From Bacteroidales bacterium (GTDB lineage: Bacteria > Bacteroidota > Bacteroidia > Bacteroidales > M50B96): a DNA stretch of 64,000 nt. The stretch lies in NCBI GenBank assembly GCA_021740905.1, contig JAIOYV010000018.1, forward strand, positions 1 to 64,000, read 5' to 3'. The position numbers and the translations under genes are program-made. The notes below the pieces were generated by a model. The model searched no databases. It was not told the origin of the DNA and saw only the letters and a list, made by a program, of their open reading frames with translations. How positions within the stretch are numbered: the stretch's first letter is position 1; each line of letters opens with the position of its first letter. Below are positions 1 through 7,458 of this stretch, piece by piece.

Positions 1-86
1 GAAAACAATCAACGAGGCTTTGAAGGGCAACCAACCAAAAAAATCAATTACACAGTATATATGGCGTGCGGCGGTGGTGGGGTTTA

Positions 87-142
87 CTTCAACACAAAGC
101 ACATATTTGGCTTAGGCCAAATACGATGCTTAATTGTTATGC
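87..142 (-). other. attC-like imperfect hairpin downstream of the restriction-modification pair
   Basis: Read on the minus strand, this 56-bp stretch begins with GCATAAC about 10 nt after the nuclease stop and ends with GTTGAAG. Between them are nested complementary arms: AAGCA/TGCTT outside and ATTTGGC/GCCAAAT (plus positions 105-111 and 116-122) inside, with a 4-nt loop. Position, size and arm order resemble an integron attC site (R''-L''-stem-L'-R'). The AAC/GTT ends pair but the rest of the terminal 7-mers do not, so this is a candidate only. A decayed palindrome or a plain hairpin are the alternatives. Confidence 0.35.
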
Positions 143-151
143 TTTCGGGCT

Positions 152-904
152 TTATTTTTTCTTTTTTGATGCAATTGTCGCTGAATTAAACCGAACCAAT
201 TTTTCCCAATCAATCTCTCCATTTTCTTTACAAAATTCATTTGCAAATTCCATTGTAAATTTGTTTATCATTTGAGAATATGATTGAATAAAGTTGTCGT
301 TTTTCTCTTTGGCTTTGTGTCCAAGTGGTTCAATGATTTCAGTATATAAATTTTCATTTCCTGAAATAAATTTCCAAAAACTTTGACCACAATATTTGAA
401 ATAATCTCCTTTGTCAGGTTTGTTATCTCTGCCATAACAACAGCCGTTTATAGCAATAATATTTAGTTTAGAATTGCTGGTTCTTAAAGTCTTTTTTGCT
501 GTTTTAAAATCGGCAACCATTTTTGAAATTTGTGAACTATTTCCCCAATTTGGACCAGACTTTATGTTCACAATATATCGTCTATCATCTTTATCAAATT
601 CTAAATCTATTCCGATAATGCCAGATTTTTTCCCGCCGTAAACTTTTTCATTTATAAAAATCGCCAAACCTTCAAGCCAATCACCAAAGATTCCTTCTTC
701 GCTGGATGAGATATGAGCATCAACAATTCCCCGAATAATTTTCTCGGCAGTTAGAACATATTTAGCCTTAAATAGATATGGATTTTTACGTTTAAGAACT
801 TGAGATAATTTAAGACTGTCAAGACTTTGAATGCGTTTTTCGTGAAAACTGCCGATATTATTCTCAACGTACTGTGATACTTCTTTCAGGTTTAGATTTT
901 TCAT
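152..904 (-). CDS. PmeII-like type II restriction endonuclease
   Basis: A 250-residue protein that I recognise as a PmeII-family type II restriction endonuclease. It would cut unmethylated DNA at the site protected by the adjacent methyltransferase. Visible features are a conserved N-terminal patch (RKNPYLFKAK, residues 39-48), an acidic stretch SSEEGIFGDWLEGL (67-80), then GIDLEF (98-103) and IVNIKSGPNWGN (111-122). These fit a PD-(D/E)xK core, with D100 and K115 as likely catalytic residues. The gene starts inside the 3' end of the methyltransferase gene (41-bp overlap), as expected for a co-translated restriction-modification pair. The region is more AT-rich than the cytochrome operon, which suggests transfer. 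The recognition site cannot be read from sequence. Confidence 0.75.
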   Translation of the reverse strand: MKNLNLKEVSQYVENNIGSFHEKRIQSLDSLKLSQVLKRKNPYLFKAKYVLTAEKIIRGIVDAHISSSEEGIFGDWLEGLAIFINEKVYGGKKSGIIGIDLEFDKDDRRYIVNIKSGPNWGNSSQISKMVADFKTAKKTLRTSNSKLNIIAINGCCYGRDNKPDKGDYFKYCGQSFWKFISGNENLYTEIIEPLGHKAKEKNDNFIQSYSQMINKFTMEFANEFCKENGEIDWEKLVRFNSATIASKKKK

Positions 905-1742
905 ATTTTGGTTTTGGTTCTAAAATATACAGTTCAACAGGTTTAATATGTTTTTTTACCATTTCATAATATTCCGGAACAATGTCAATTCCGATTGAAT
1001 TACGTTTCATTCTACTTGCGACTTTCAATGTTGTACCTGAACCCATAAAAGGGTCAAGTACTGTGTCGTTTTGTTTCGTGAAAAGTTTTATAAACCATTC
1101 TGGTAGTTCTTCAGGAAATGCAGCACTATGATTTTTATTATTACATTCTGTTGCCAAATGAAGAACGTTTGTAGGAAATGCCTTATCTCTGGTTAACCAA
1201 TTTGAGATATTTTTCCCAAAACCACTTCCAACTTTTGAATTGTCTCGAATTTTATCAGTATCAGAAAGATTTTTCAATCTGTTTTTTGCCCAGTCTCCCA
1301 TTGGTACCATAACTTCTTCCTGGTACATATGAAATTTTTTATCTTTATTAAATTGAAGAAGTCTTTCCCAAGAATCACGAAAACGATTTGGCCATTTCCC
1401 AGGATATGAATTTTTCTTATGCCAAATAAATTCTTCTGTCCAGTACCAGCCCTGTTTGCGCATTGCCAAGATTAATTCCATTACATAAGTACTGCGTTCA
1501 CCTGCAACAACCTTTTCCTTTATGTTAAGAATAAAGGTGCCTGTTGGTTTTAAAACTCTAAGTAATTGTTCTGAAATTGGTAAAAACCATTCAACGTATT
1601 TATCTGGGTGAATGCCACCATAGGTGCTTTTTCTTTGGTCCGCATAAGGTGGTGAAGTTACAATCAAGTCAACAGAATTGTCAGGAAGTAATTGTAATTT
1701 TTCCTTACTATCACCCAAATATATGTCAGTAAATATCTCCAT
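864..1742 (-). CDS. Type II DNA methyltransferase, beta class, probably N4-cytosine
   Basis: A 292-residue SAM-dependent DNA methyltransferase. Motif IV is TSPPY (residues 29-33) near the N-terminus, and motif I is DPFMGSGTT (230-238) near the C-terminus, followed by GIDI. This IV-then-I order defines the beta class. The SPPY form of motif IV is typical of N4-methylcytosine enzymes, although some N6-adenine enzymes of the class share it. A family motif HSAAFPEELPEWF lies at about 205-217. It would methylate the target of the overlapping nuclease. It precedes the nuclease, so protection is made before cutting. The target DNA sequence is unknown. Confidence 0.85.
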   Translation of the reverse strand: MEIFTDIYLGDSKEKLQLLPDNSVDLIVTSPPYADQRKSTYGGIHPDKYVEWFLPISEQLLRVLKPTGTFILNIKEKVVAGERSTYVMELILAMRKQGWYWTEEFIWHKKNSYPGKWPNRFRDSWERLLQFNKDKKFHMYQEEVMVPMGDWAKNRLKNLSDTDKIRDNSKVGSGFGKNISNWLTRDKAFPTNVLHLATECNNKNHSAAFPEELPEWFIKLFTKQNDTVLDPFMGSGTTLKVASRMKRNSIGIDIVPEYYEMVKKHIKPVELYILEPKPKYEKSKPERSITVR

Positions 1743-1763
1743 TCTAATTTTTTCTTTATCCTA

Positions 1764-1771
1764 CAAATTTA
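1764..1771 (-). promoter_or_regulatory. -7 element candidate for the methyltransferase-nuclease pair
   Basis: The minus strand reads TAAATTTG, an exact match to the Bacteroidota -7 consensus TAnnTTTG, about 20 nt before the methyltransferase ATG. No TTG lies at the usual -33 spacing, so support is partial. Confidence 0.35.
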
Positions 1772-1844
1772 CCATTTTTTTTTGGTTCGGTTTTTTCCTG
1801 TTTATAAGTTGTCAATTGTATTGTTTTCTTTTTCTTAGCCTGAA

Positions 1845-1851
1845 GCATAAC
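1845..1851 (-). other. Cassette-junction-like 7-mer GTTATGC
   Basis: The minus strand reads GTTATGC in the gap between the recombinase stop and the methyltransferase start. It is the exact complement of the GCATAAC that opens the hairpin at 87-142, about 1.7 kb away. Flanking bases extend the complementarity imperfectly to about 15 bp. In an integron, the 5' boundary of a cassette carries exactly this kind of complement of its own attC R'' box. A terminal inverted repeat of another mobile unit is an alternative. Confidence 0.3.
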
Positions 1852-1862
1852 TTGTTTATAGA

Positions 1863-1919
1863 CCCACCTTTTGTGGGCTTTATTTCTCTATTTCGGCAGA
1901 TAATCCCACCTTTTGAGGG
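1863..1919. repeat. Two near-identical small hairpins after the recombinase gene
   Basis: CCCACCTTTTGTGGG (1863-1877) is a 5-bp stem. A second copy, CCCACCTTTTGAGGG (1905-1919), differs at one base. Both lie just after the recombinase stop on its strand. Neither is followed by a clean T-run, so they are poor intrinsic terminators. They could instead be recombinase binding repeats beside the junction at 1845. Confidence 0.4.
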
Positions 1920-1926
1920 TTTTATT

Positions 1927-3072
1927 TCAAAGGTCAAAATCATCGGTGGGGCTTTTTATGTTTTTCAAATTCTTCATGCTTACCCATGTGTAGCGCTCGG
2001 TTGTTTTGCTGCTCTTGTGCCCTAATAGCTCTTGGATATACCTAAGGTCGACACCCGCTTCCAATAGGTGTGTGGCATAAGAGTGCCGCAAACAATGGGG
2101 TGTGTAGTTATGCGTTGGAAGTATCTTCTGCATATACTTATCGAATATACTCTCGATACTGGTTGAGCTGTACGGGTGCCCCTTTTTTTGTCCTTCTATT
2201 AAGTAGGTTTCGGGTGTTTTACTCAGCATGTACTTTTGTATCATCTGGCTTTGCTTTTCGCTCATGGGCAACATTCGGTCTTTTTTACCTTTTGCATTAA
2301 AGATGGTGATTGCCCCCCTGTTAAAATCAATATCTGCCAACTTTAAATGTATAAGTTCGCTCCTTCTAAGGCCAAGCCCGTAAATCAGGGTCAATGCCAG
2401 TTTATGTTTTGGGTTGGCAATGGATGTAAGCATTTGCTGCAAATGCGGCTTTGCAATTACTTTGGGCAATGTCAACCCTTTTTTTGGCCTGTCGATCAGC
2501 TCAAGCTCGATCTTATTTTTGAATTGGTTTTTGTAAAAAAGCTTGATGCCGTTTATCACCAGGTTTTGGTACGAGGGTGAGTATCCGTAGCGTAAAACAT
2601 ACTCCGTATTGAAACGGATAATATCGTCGTTACAAAGTTCTTCGGCCTTTTTTCCTGCATGAAAAACAAAAAAAGCTTTTAACCCTCCCATGTAATTATT
2701 AATGGTGCTTTCTCCATACCTGTGTTGTTGCATCCAGGTTTTGAAATTATCCATCAATTTTTGGGTGGTACTGTCAATTTTTGATTGATCCACCTTGGGG
2801 CGTAATGGGGCTTCTTCTGTATTTGGCTTTTCGTTATCCGGTGGTGTCAATTTTTTGTAATCGACATAAGCAACCGTTTTCAAGCTCGAGTAAACTTTGT
2901 TTAAATTAAAGTTCTCTTTGGGTATATACCAGAATTTATGGTTCTGGCTCCATCGTGCCACTTTAAGTTTTTTTACCCGTTCAACAAGGGCTTGATTATA
3001 CTCGAAACGCAAAGCCACGGCTTCTTTGCCCTGCTTACATTCGTTCGTAAGTATTATGTGTGGCCTTTGCAT
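1927..3072 (-). CDS. Tyrosine recombinase / site-specific integrase
   Basis: A 381-residue tyrosine recombinase. Residues 1-75 form an extra N-terminal domain common in Bacteroidota integrases. A SAM-like core-binding domain covers about 103-185, and the catalytic domain about 205-381. Catalytic residues are visible: R236 in GLGLRRSEL, a hairpin lysine at K263/264, H326 and R329 in HCLRH, H352 in LLGH and the nucleophile Y361. The C-terminal tail KSPTDD resembles the RSPLD tail of integron integrases. However, the extra segment that IntI proteins carry before the HxxR box appears absent, so it is not a clear IntI. It sits beside a restriction-modification cassette and may mobilise it. Confidence 0.85.
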   Translation of the reverse strand: MQRPHIILTNECKQGKEAVALRFEYNQALVERVKKLKVARWSQNHKFWYIPKENFNLNKVYSSLKTVAYVDYKKLTPPDNEKPNTEEAPLRPKVDQSKIDSTTQKLMDNFKTWMQQHRYGESTINNYMGGLKAFFVFHAGKKAEELCNDDIIRFNTEYVLRYGYSPSYQNLVINGIKLFYKNQFKNKIELELIDRPKKGLTLPKVIAKPHLQQMLTSIANPKHKLALTLIYGLGLRRSELIHLKLADIDFNRGAITIFNAKGKKDRMLPMSEKQSQMIQKYMLSKTPETYLIEGQKKGHPYSSTSIESIFDKYMQKILPTHNYTPHCLRHSYATHLLEAGVDLRYIQELLGHKSSKTTERYTWVSMKNLKNIKSPTDDFDL

Positions 3073-3363
3073 TTTATAGAGTCGTTTCGCTTACAAATAT
3101 ATAAAAAAATCTTTGCAAAGTTTGATCGCCAATAAAATGGTTGTATTCGTCCTTCATCTTTGGTGATGAAGGTAGAAGGTAAGAAGACCTGTGCCTACTT
3201 CTCGCCTTTTCCGGGGATAGCCGGTTTAGTACCATCTCAAATCATTATTACCTTTTTTTATAGCTTCGCCCCGTCAGTTACAATAAACTAACTAGAAATA
3301 TGTCGAATAAAAATATGAGCCACAAGGTATTCATTTATTTTGGATATAAGACAAAGTTATAAA
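3073..3363. other. Non-coding gap with an 8-bp stem hairpin
   Basis: A 291-bp gap between the recombinase promoter side and the 3' end of the cytochrome operon. It holds the hairpin CCTTCATC/GATGAAGG (3151-3172, 6-nt loop), which could end transcripts of the operon, though no T-run follows on the minus strand. A small CCGG/CCGG palindrome lies near 3220. No gene is seen. Confidence 0.4.
3094..3101 (-). promoter_or_regulatory. -7 element candidate for the recombinase gene
   Basis: The minus strand reads TATATTTG, an exact TAnnTTTG match, 21 nt before the recombinase start. The nearest TTTG upstream is only 14 nt away, shorter than the usual 19-21, so the -33 half is uncertain. Confidence 0.35.
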
Positions 3364-4989
3364 TTAAAACCGCTGCCTCAACTGCACATAGAACCGATTA
3401 AACTGATCCTTTCCCTGACCCAGGAATTCGTAGTTGGCCGAGAACGACAGCTTTTTATAAATCCGCCAGTTGAAGTTAAGTTCTACCATGTCCTGAAGTA
3501 GGGTTTCTTCGCTTGAACGATAAAAATAATTTATGTTCTGATAGCTGACCCCGGCCTGCACTTTTCCTTTGAACAGGTCTTTGGATAGCCGGATGCCATA
3601 AAAATTACCGGTAAAATAGGACGATTCAATGTAAGTAGCCGACAAGGTTGTGGAAACATCTAAAGCGGTAAAATTCCGGATATTCACAAACGAATACAGG
3701 TTCTTCGATGCCGATGGATCATTTTTCTGGAAACGGTAGCCTGCGTTGGCACCCAAAGTCACGCGTTTCCAAGGCCGGTAGTTAATCCTGAACCGGTATC
3801 CCTGCCGGGTTTCCCGATCGATCAACTGATCGACAAAACTCTTATAACTTTCATAATAGATCACCTGTTTGCGGGCATCGTAGGATGCAGTCAGACTAAG
3901 TTTTTTAAAGGGTTTGTAGGTGGTTAGCAAATAAATACCCGTGAGGCTAAGTTTGTTCTCGGCTCCCTGATCGGTTTTCCGGTACAGATCCATTTCAAAA
4001 CTACCGAATAAATAAAGTTTTTTCAGCAACTGATTTTGGTGCTGATAGTAGATAAAACGCCTGTCGATATTGCCGTTGTTCCGTTGTTCTGCCACTGCAA
4101 GGGAATTTCTTACATATCCATTTTCGGTCTTCATTTCATGCGCTACATAAGCCCCAAACTGCATCAGGTTTTTGTTGAACGAATAATCCTGATAGTCTGG
4201 GCGTGTGCCGGCCAGAAGCCCCACTTTAAATTTCTTCATTTCAGATTGAAATTGAAGCCCGTCGACTGCCCCCATATTGGATATAAGCGGATTGATTTTT
4301 CTTCCTACTGAAAGGTTTAAGTGGTCTGTCATTTTGTATTGCACCGAAAGGGAATAAATCTTAAGAGCTGAGTTCAGGTCTTTCTTTACCTCGCTCCATT
4401 CCCCTTGCTTATGCCTGAAAGTAATATAGGTTTCGGCAGAAAATTTATCGGAAGGAAATTTATCCGCATTAAGGGAAAGGGTATATTTCATCCGTTGCGA
4501 ATTATCGGCTTCGGTATTCGTAAAGTCAGAATAGGATGCTGCTGCAATTTTTCCTGAAATTAATGCATGGCTGGCCTTCTTTTTTTGCTCGGCAGGTTTT
4601 GCCTCGGCAAGAGTATCAGGTTGTACCTCAGTTATTACATTCTTTGTCTCCCTTCCCGTGATCGTCTCCTTCACTCTGTTCTTCTTTTTAAGAGTAGGGA
4701 CAAAGTATATTTTATCCTTTACTTTTGCTGTAATATCCCCAATCGGGTCGCATACACAGGAAACCGAAGACTTGCTGGCAACCACTAGAGCCGGGACTAA
4801 TTTACCGGCTGATTGCAGAAAGAGCGTATCGCCTATCTGAATATCTTCAGTAGAAGGATATTTCACATAAAAGTGCTGTGAACTTTTAAAGGTAAGCTCA
4901 CCCTCGACCGGTTCGGATGTGTTTTGTGCCTGTAGCTGAGTAACAGACAGCAAGACCATAATCACAAAAAACAGGCTCTTTATTTTCAT
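3364..4989 (-). CDS. Outer-membrane beta-barrel protein at the end of the multiheme cytochrome operon
   Basis: The chosen start gives 541 residues with a clear signal peptide (MKIKSLFFVIMVLLSVTQ, then LQAQ). The frame is open further upstream into the cytochrome gene, with alternative starts at 5040 and 5115. An N-terminal region of about 120 residues and a Lys/Ala/Glu-rich linker precede a long C-terminal region. That region has alternating polar and aromatic residues and a C-terminal phenylalanine, typical of outer-membrane barrels. I do not recognise the family. As the last gene of an operon with 70 heme-binding motifs, it may be the porin through which a cytochrome passes electrons across the outer membrane, analogous to MtrB/OmbB. 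That role is inferred from context. Confidence 0.65.
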   Translation of the reverse strand: MKIKSLFFVIMVLLSVTQLQAQNTSEPVEGELTFKSSQHFYVKYPSTEDIQIGDTLFLQSAGKLVPALVVASKSSVSCVCDPIGDITAKVKDKIYFVPTLKKKNRVKETITGRETKNVITEVQPDTLAEAKPAEQKKKASHALISGKIAAASYSDFTNTEADNSQRMKYTLSLNADKFPSDKFSAETYITFRHKQGEWSEVKKDLNSALKIYSLSVQYKMTDHLNLSVGRKINPLISNMGAVDGLQFQSEMKKFKVGLLAGTRPDYQDYSFNKNLMQFGAYVAHEMKTENGYVRNSLAVAEQRNNGNIDRRFIYYQHQNQLLKKLYLFGSFEMDLYRKTDQGAENKLSLTGIYLLTTYKPFKKLSLTASYDARKQVIYYESYKSFVDQLIDRETRQGYRFRINYRPWKRVTLGANAGYRFQKNDPSASKNLYSFVNIRNFTALDVSTTLSATYIESSYFTGNFYGIRLSKDLFKGKVQAGVSYQNINYFYRSSEETLLQDMVELNFNWRIYKKLSFSANYEFLGQGKDQFNRFYVQLRQRF

Positions 4990-5053
4990 CCTGTTTTTTG
5001 TTGTTTGAATAACGAAATTTTCAGTTTTGCTTTTCTTCATAGTGATATATTTT

Positions 5054-7393
5054 TCATTTCTCCGATCCTGTGGGATGACAGGCATAACAGGCGTTGCTTT
5101 CCCACACATAGCCACTTACATTATCATGTTCGTCATCCATTTCAGCCTGAAAATGTTCGTGACAATTTACACAACTAAAGGCTTCGTAGTTTCCAGGTGT
5201 GGTATGACAATCGGTACATGAATTCCATTCGCCGTTGTGATGGCCACTGTAAATTGGAAAATATTGTTGGTGATTAAAAGTGGATGGATCCCAGACACTT
5301 GTTGTGTGGCAGGCTGCACAATCGGTTGAAAATTGCGAGCTGGCATGGGGGGGATCATTCGTTGCATTATAATCGCTTTGATGACAACCCACACAATCAG
5401 TCGGGGTATTGGGATAACCATTTTGATGGCAGGCCAGGCAATTGTTGGCAATCGGAACATGCGCCCCGGTCAAAGTCCAATACTGATTATGATTAAAAGA
5501 AGAAGGATCCCAGGCACTCGTAGTATGGCAGGTCTCACAATCGGTCGAAAATTGAGCATTCACATGAGATGGATCGTTGGTCGTATTGTAATCGTTTTGA
5601 TGACAACCTACACAGGCAGTTGGGGTATTCGGGTAGCCATTCTGATGGCAGGCCAGGCAATTATTGGCAATCGGAACATGCGCCCCGGTCAAAGTCCAAT
5701 ACTGATTATGGTCGAAGTTGGCAGGCTCCCAGGCACTTGTTGTATGGCAGGTTTCGCACTCGGTCGAGAATTGTGAACTGGCATGTGGCGGGTCGTTGGT
5801 GGAATTATAATCGCTTTGATGGCAACCAATACACGTAGTCGGAGTGTTGGGATAGCCATTTTGATGGCAGGCCAAACAATTATTGGCAATGGGAATATGC
5901 GCTCCTGTAAATACAAAATACTGATTATGGTCGAAGCTTGAGGGTTCCCAGGCACTTGTGTTATGGCAGCTCTCGCAATCGGTCGAAAGCTGTGAACTCA
6001 AATGTGGCGGGTCATTCGTCGAATTATAATCCGAAGTATGACATTCATAACAAGTAGTAGGCGTATTGGGATATCCATTTTGATGACAAGCCAAACAATT
6101 ATTGGCGATGGGAATATGTGCCCCGGTAAATACATAATATTGGTTATGATCGAAGCTGGAAGGCTCCCAGGCACTTGTCGAATGGCAGCTTTCGCAATCG
6201 GTAGGAAATTGCACACTGGCATGAGGTGGTTCGTTGGTGGTATTATAATCTTCGGTATGGCAAGCAAAACAGGTGTTGGGCGTATTGAGATAACCACTTT
6301 GATGACAGGCCAGGCAATTTTTGGCAATCGGGATATGCGCACCGGTAAATGCGTAAATTGGGCTATGATCATACGTGGAAGGAGTCCATGTGATTTCGGT
6401 GTGACAGGTTAAACATTCCGTATCAAAATCCGCATCTAAATGGTTTGGGTTGATCGGTTGAAGATAATCACTTTCGTGACAACCAATGCAGGTATTCGGT
6501 GTATTGCTAAAATCCGGGTTATGACAGGCAAAACAATCGGAAGCAATGAGGGTGTGTGCCCCATTGAATACATACGTTTCGTTATGGTTTGGAAAAAGTG
6601 CAGGACTCCAACCGGGGATAGTTGTATGACAAACTGAGCAATCCCTATCAATACCCAGTTGGACATGATTGGGCCCTTTGGAAGAATTATAATCCTCTTG
6701 ATGGCATGAAAAACATTCATCCGAAGTATTGGAATAATCTTTCGTGTTGTGACATTCGTTGCAATCATGCACATAATGTCCCTGGGTTAATGGAAAAAAA
6801 TTATGATTAAATCCTGAAGCCCCCCATTCGTAGGCATAGATGTTATGGCACTCCGAGCAATCCTGCGAATAATTGGCCAAAGAATGATCTGGGAAAGTGG
6901 TTGCCATATATTCCTTCTGGTGGCAATCGAAACATTCTACACCCATAGGTTCGAATACCAAAAAATTGTCTGAAGTATGACATTCCCGGCAATCGGCCAT
7001 GGCATGGGCACCAAACAGCGGAAAACGACTTGTCTGGTGGATTTCGCTAATATTGCCAACCAGCCAGGAAAATGGCGTGTGACACCGGTTACAATCTTCT
7101 CCCAGTGTGTTTTGATGAAGGTCGGCGTGGCAATCATTACATTGATTTCCCGCGTCCGAAAAAATAAGAGAGGGATGACATTCCCGGCAATTTACTACCG
7201 TATGTTCACCTACCAAAGGCAGGTTCGTTGTATTGTGATCGAATGAGTAAATCGCCGTATCCAGTTTCCAGCTCTCGGGGCTGTGACAAACACTGCAACT
7301 AATCTTGAAATTGCTGCCATGTGGCATATCAACGAATTGGTATCCAATAATGGCTCCTAACAACACTACGAAAACGACTAACAACCTTCTCAT
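5054..7393 (-). CDS. 31-heme c-type cytochrome with tandem three-heme modules
   Basis: About 779 residues with one N-terminal hydrophobic segment (signal or anchor). I count 31 CxxCH motifs. The chosen start aligns with the start of the 19-heme paralogue upstream; another ATG lies two codons earlier. Residues about 327-691 are five direct repeats of 73 residues. Each repeat has three CxxCH motifs plus three further histidines (in FDH, GAH and PPH contexts), enough for bis-His ligation of every heme. Before and after the repeats it aligns with the 19-heme protein end to end. A periplasmic or surface electron carrier is likely, possibly an extended heme wire. The individual axial ligand pairs are inferred. 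Confidence 0.9.
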   Translation of the reverse strand: MRRLLVVFVVLLGAIIGYQFVDMPHGSNFKISCSVCHSPESWKLDTAIYSFDHNTTNLPLVGEHTVVNCRECHPSLIFSDAGNQCNDCHADLHQNTLGEDCNRCHTPFSWLVGNISEIHQTSRFPLFGAHAMADCRECHTSDNFLVFEPMGVECFDCHQKEYMATTFPDHSLANYSQDCSECHNIYAYEWGASGFNHNFFPLTQGHYVHDCNECHNTKDYSNTSDECFSCHQEDYNSSKGPNHVQLGIDRDCSVCHTTIPGWSPALFPNHNETYVFNGAHTLIASDCFACHNPDFSNTPNTCIGCHESDYLQPINPNHLDADFDTECLTCHTEITWTPSTYDHSPIYAFTGAHIPIAKNCLACHQSGYLNTPNTCFACHTEDYNTTNEPPHASVQFPTDCESCHSTSAWEPSSFDHNQYYVFTGAHIPIANNCLACHQNGYPNTPTTCYECHTSDYNSTNDPPHLSSQLSTDCESCHNTSAWEPSSFDHNQYFVFTGAHIPIANNCLACHQNGYPNTPTTCIGCHQSDYNSTNDPPHASSQFSTECETCHTTSAWEPANFDHNQYWTLTGAHVPIANNCLACHQNGYPNTPTACVGCHQNDYNTTNDPSHVNAQFSTDCETCHTTSAWDPSSFNHNQYWTLTGAHVPIANNCLACHQNGYPNTPTDCVGCHQSDYNATNDPPHASSQFSTDCAACHTTSVWDPSTFNHQQYFPIYSGHHNGEWNSCTDCHTTPGNYEAFSCVNCHEHFQAEMDDEHDNVSGYVWESNACYACHPTGSEK
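5321..6415 (-). repeat. Five tandem 219-bp repeats encoding three-heme modules
   Basis: Five consecutive 219-bp units, with no gap or frame shift, encode 73 residues each. The units nearest the 3' end are almost identical over long stretches at DNA level, while the first unit is more divergent. This suggests recent stepwise duplication. The 19-heme paralogue has one unit at the corresponding place. Confidence 0.9.
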
Positions 7394-7458
7394 TTGCACT
7401 CCTTTTTTATTATTGATAAAGAATCAAATTATGCTGTTCTGTTAATTCTCATCCTATT

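Noticed and set aside
66-275. Short plus-strand ORF at the left edge
   Set aside because: It overlaps the nuclease gene end and the attC-like hairpin, with no protein-like features.
1927-3072. Calling the recombinase a true integron integrase (IntI)
   Set aside because: The KSPTDD tail resembles IntI, but the extra segment before HxxR appears absent, and only one attC-like site is visible.
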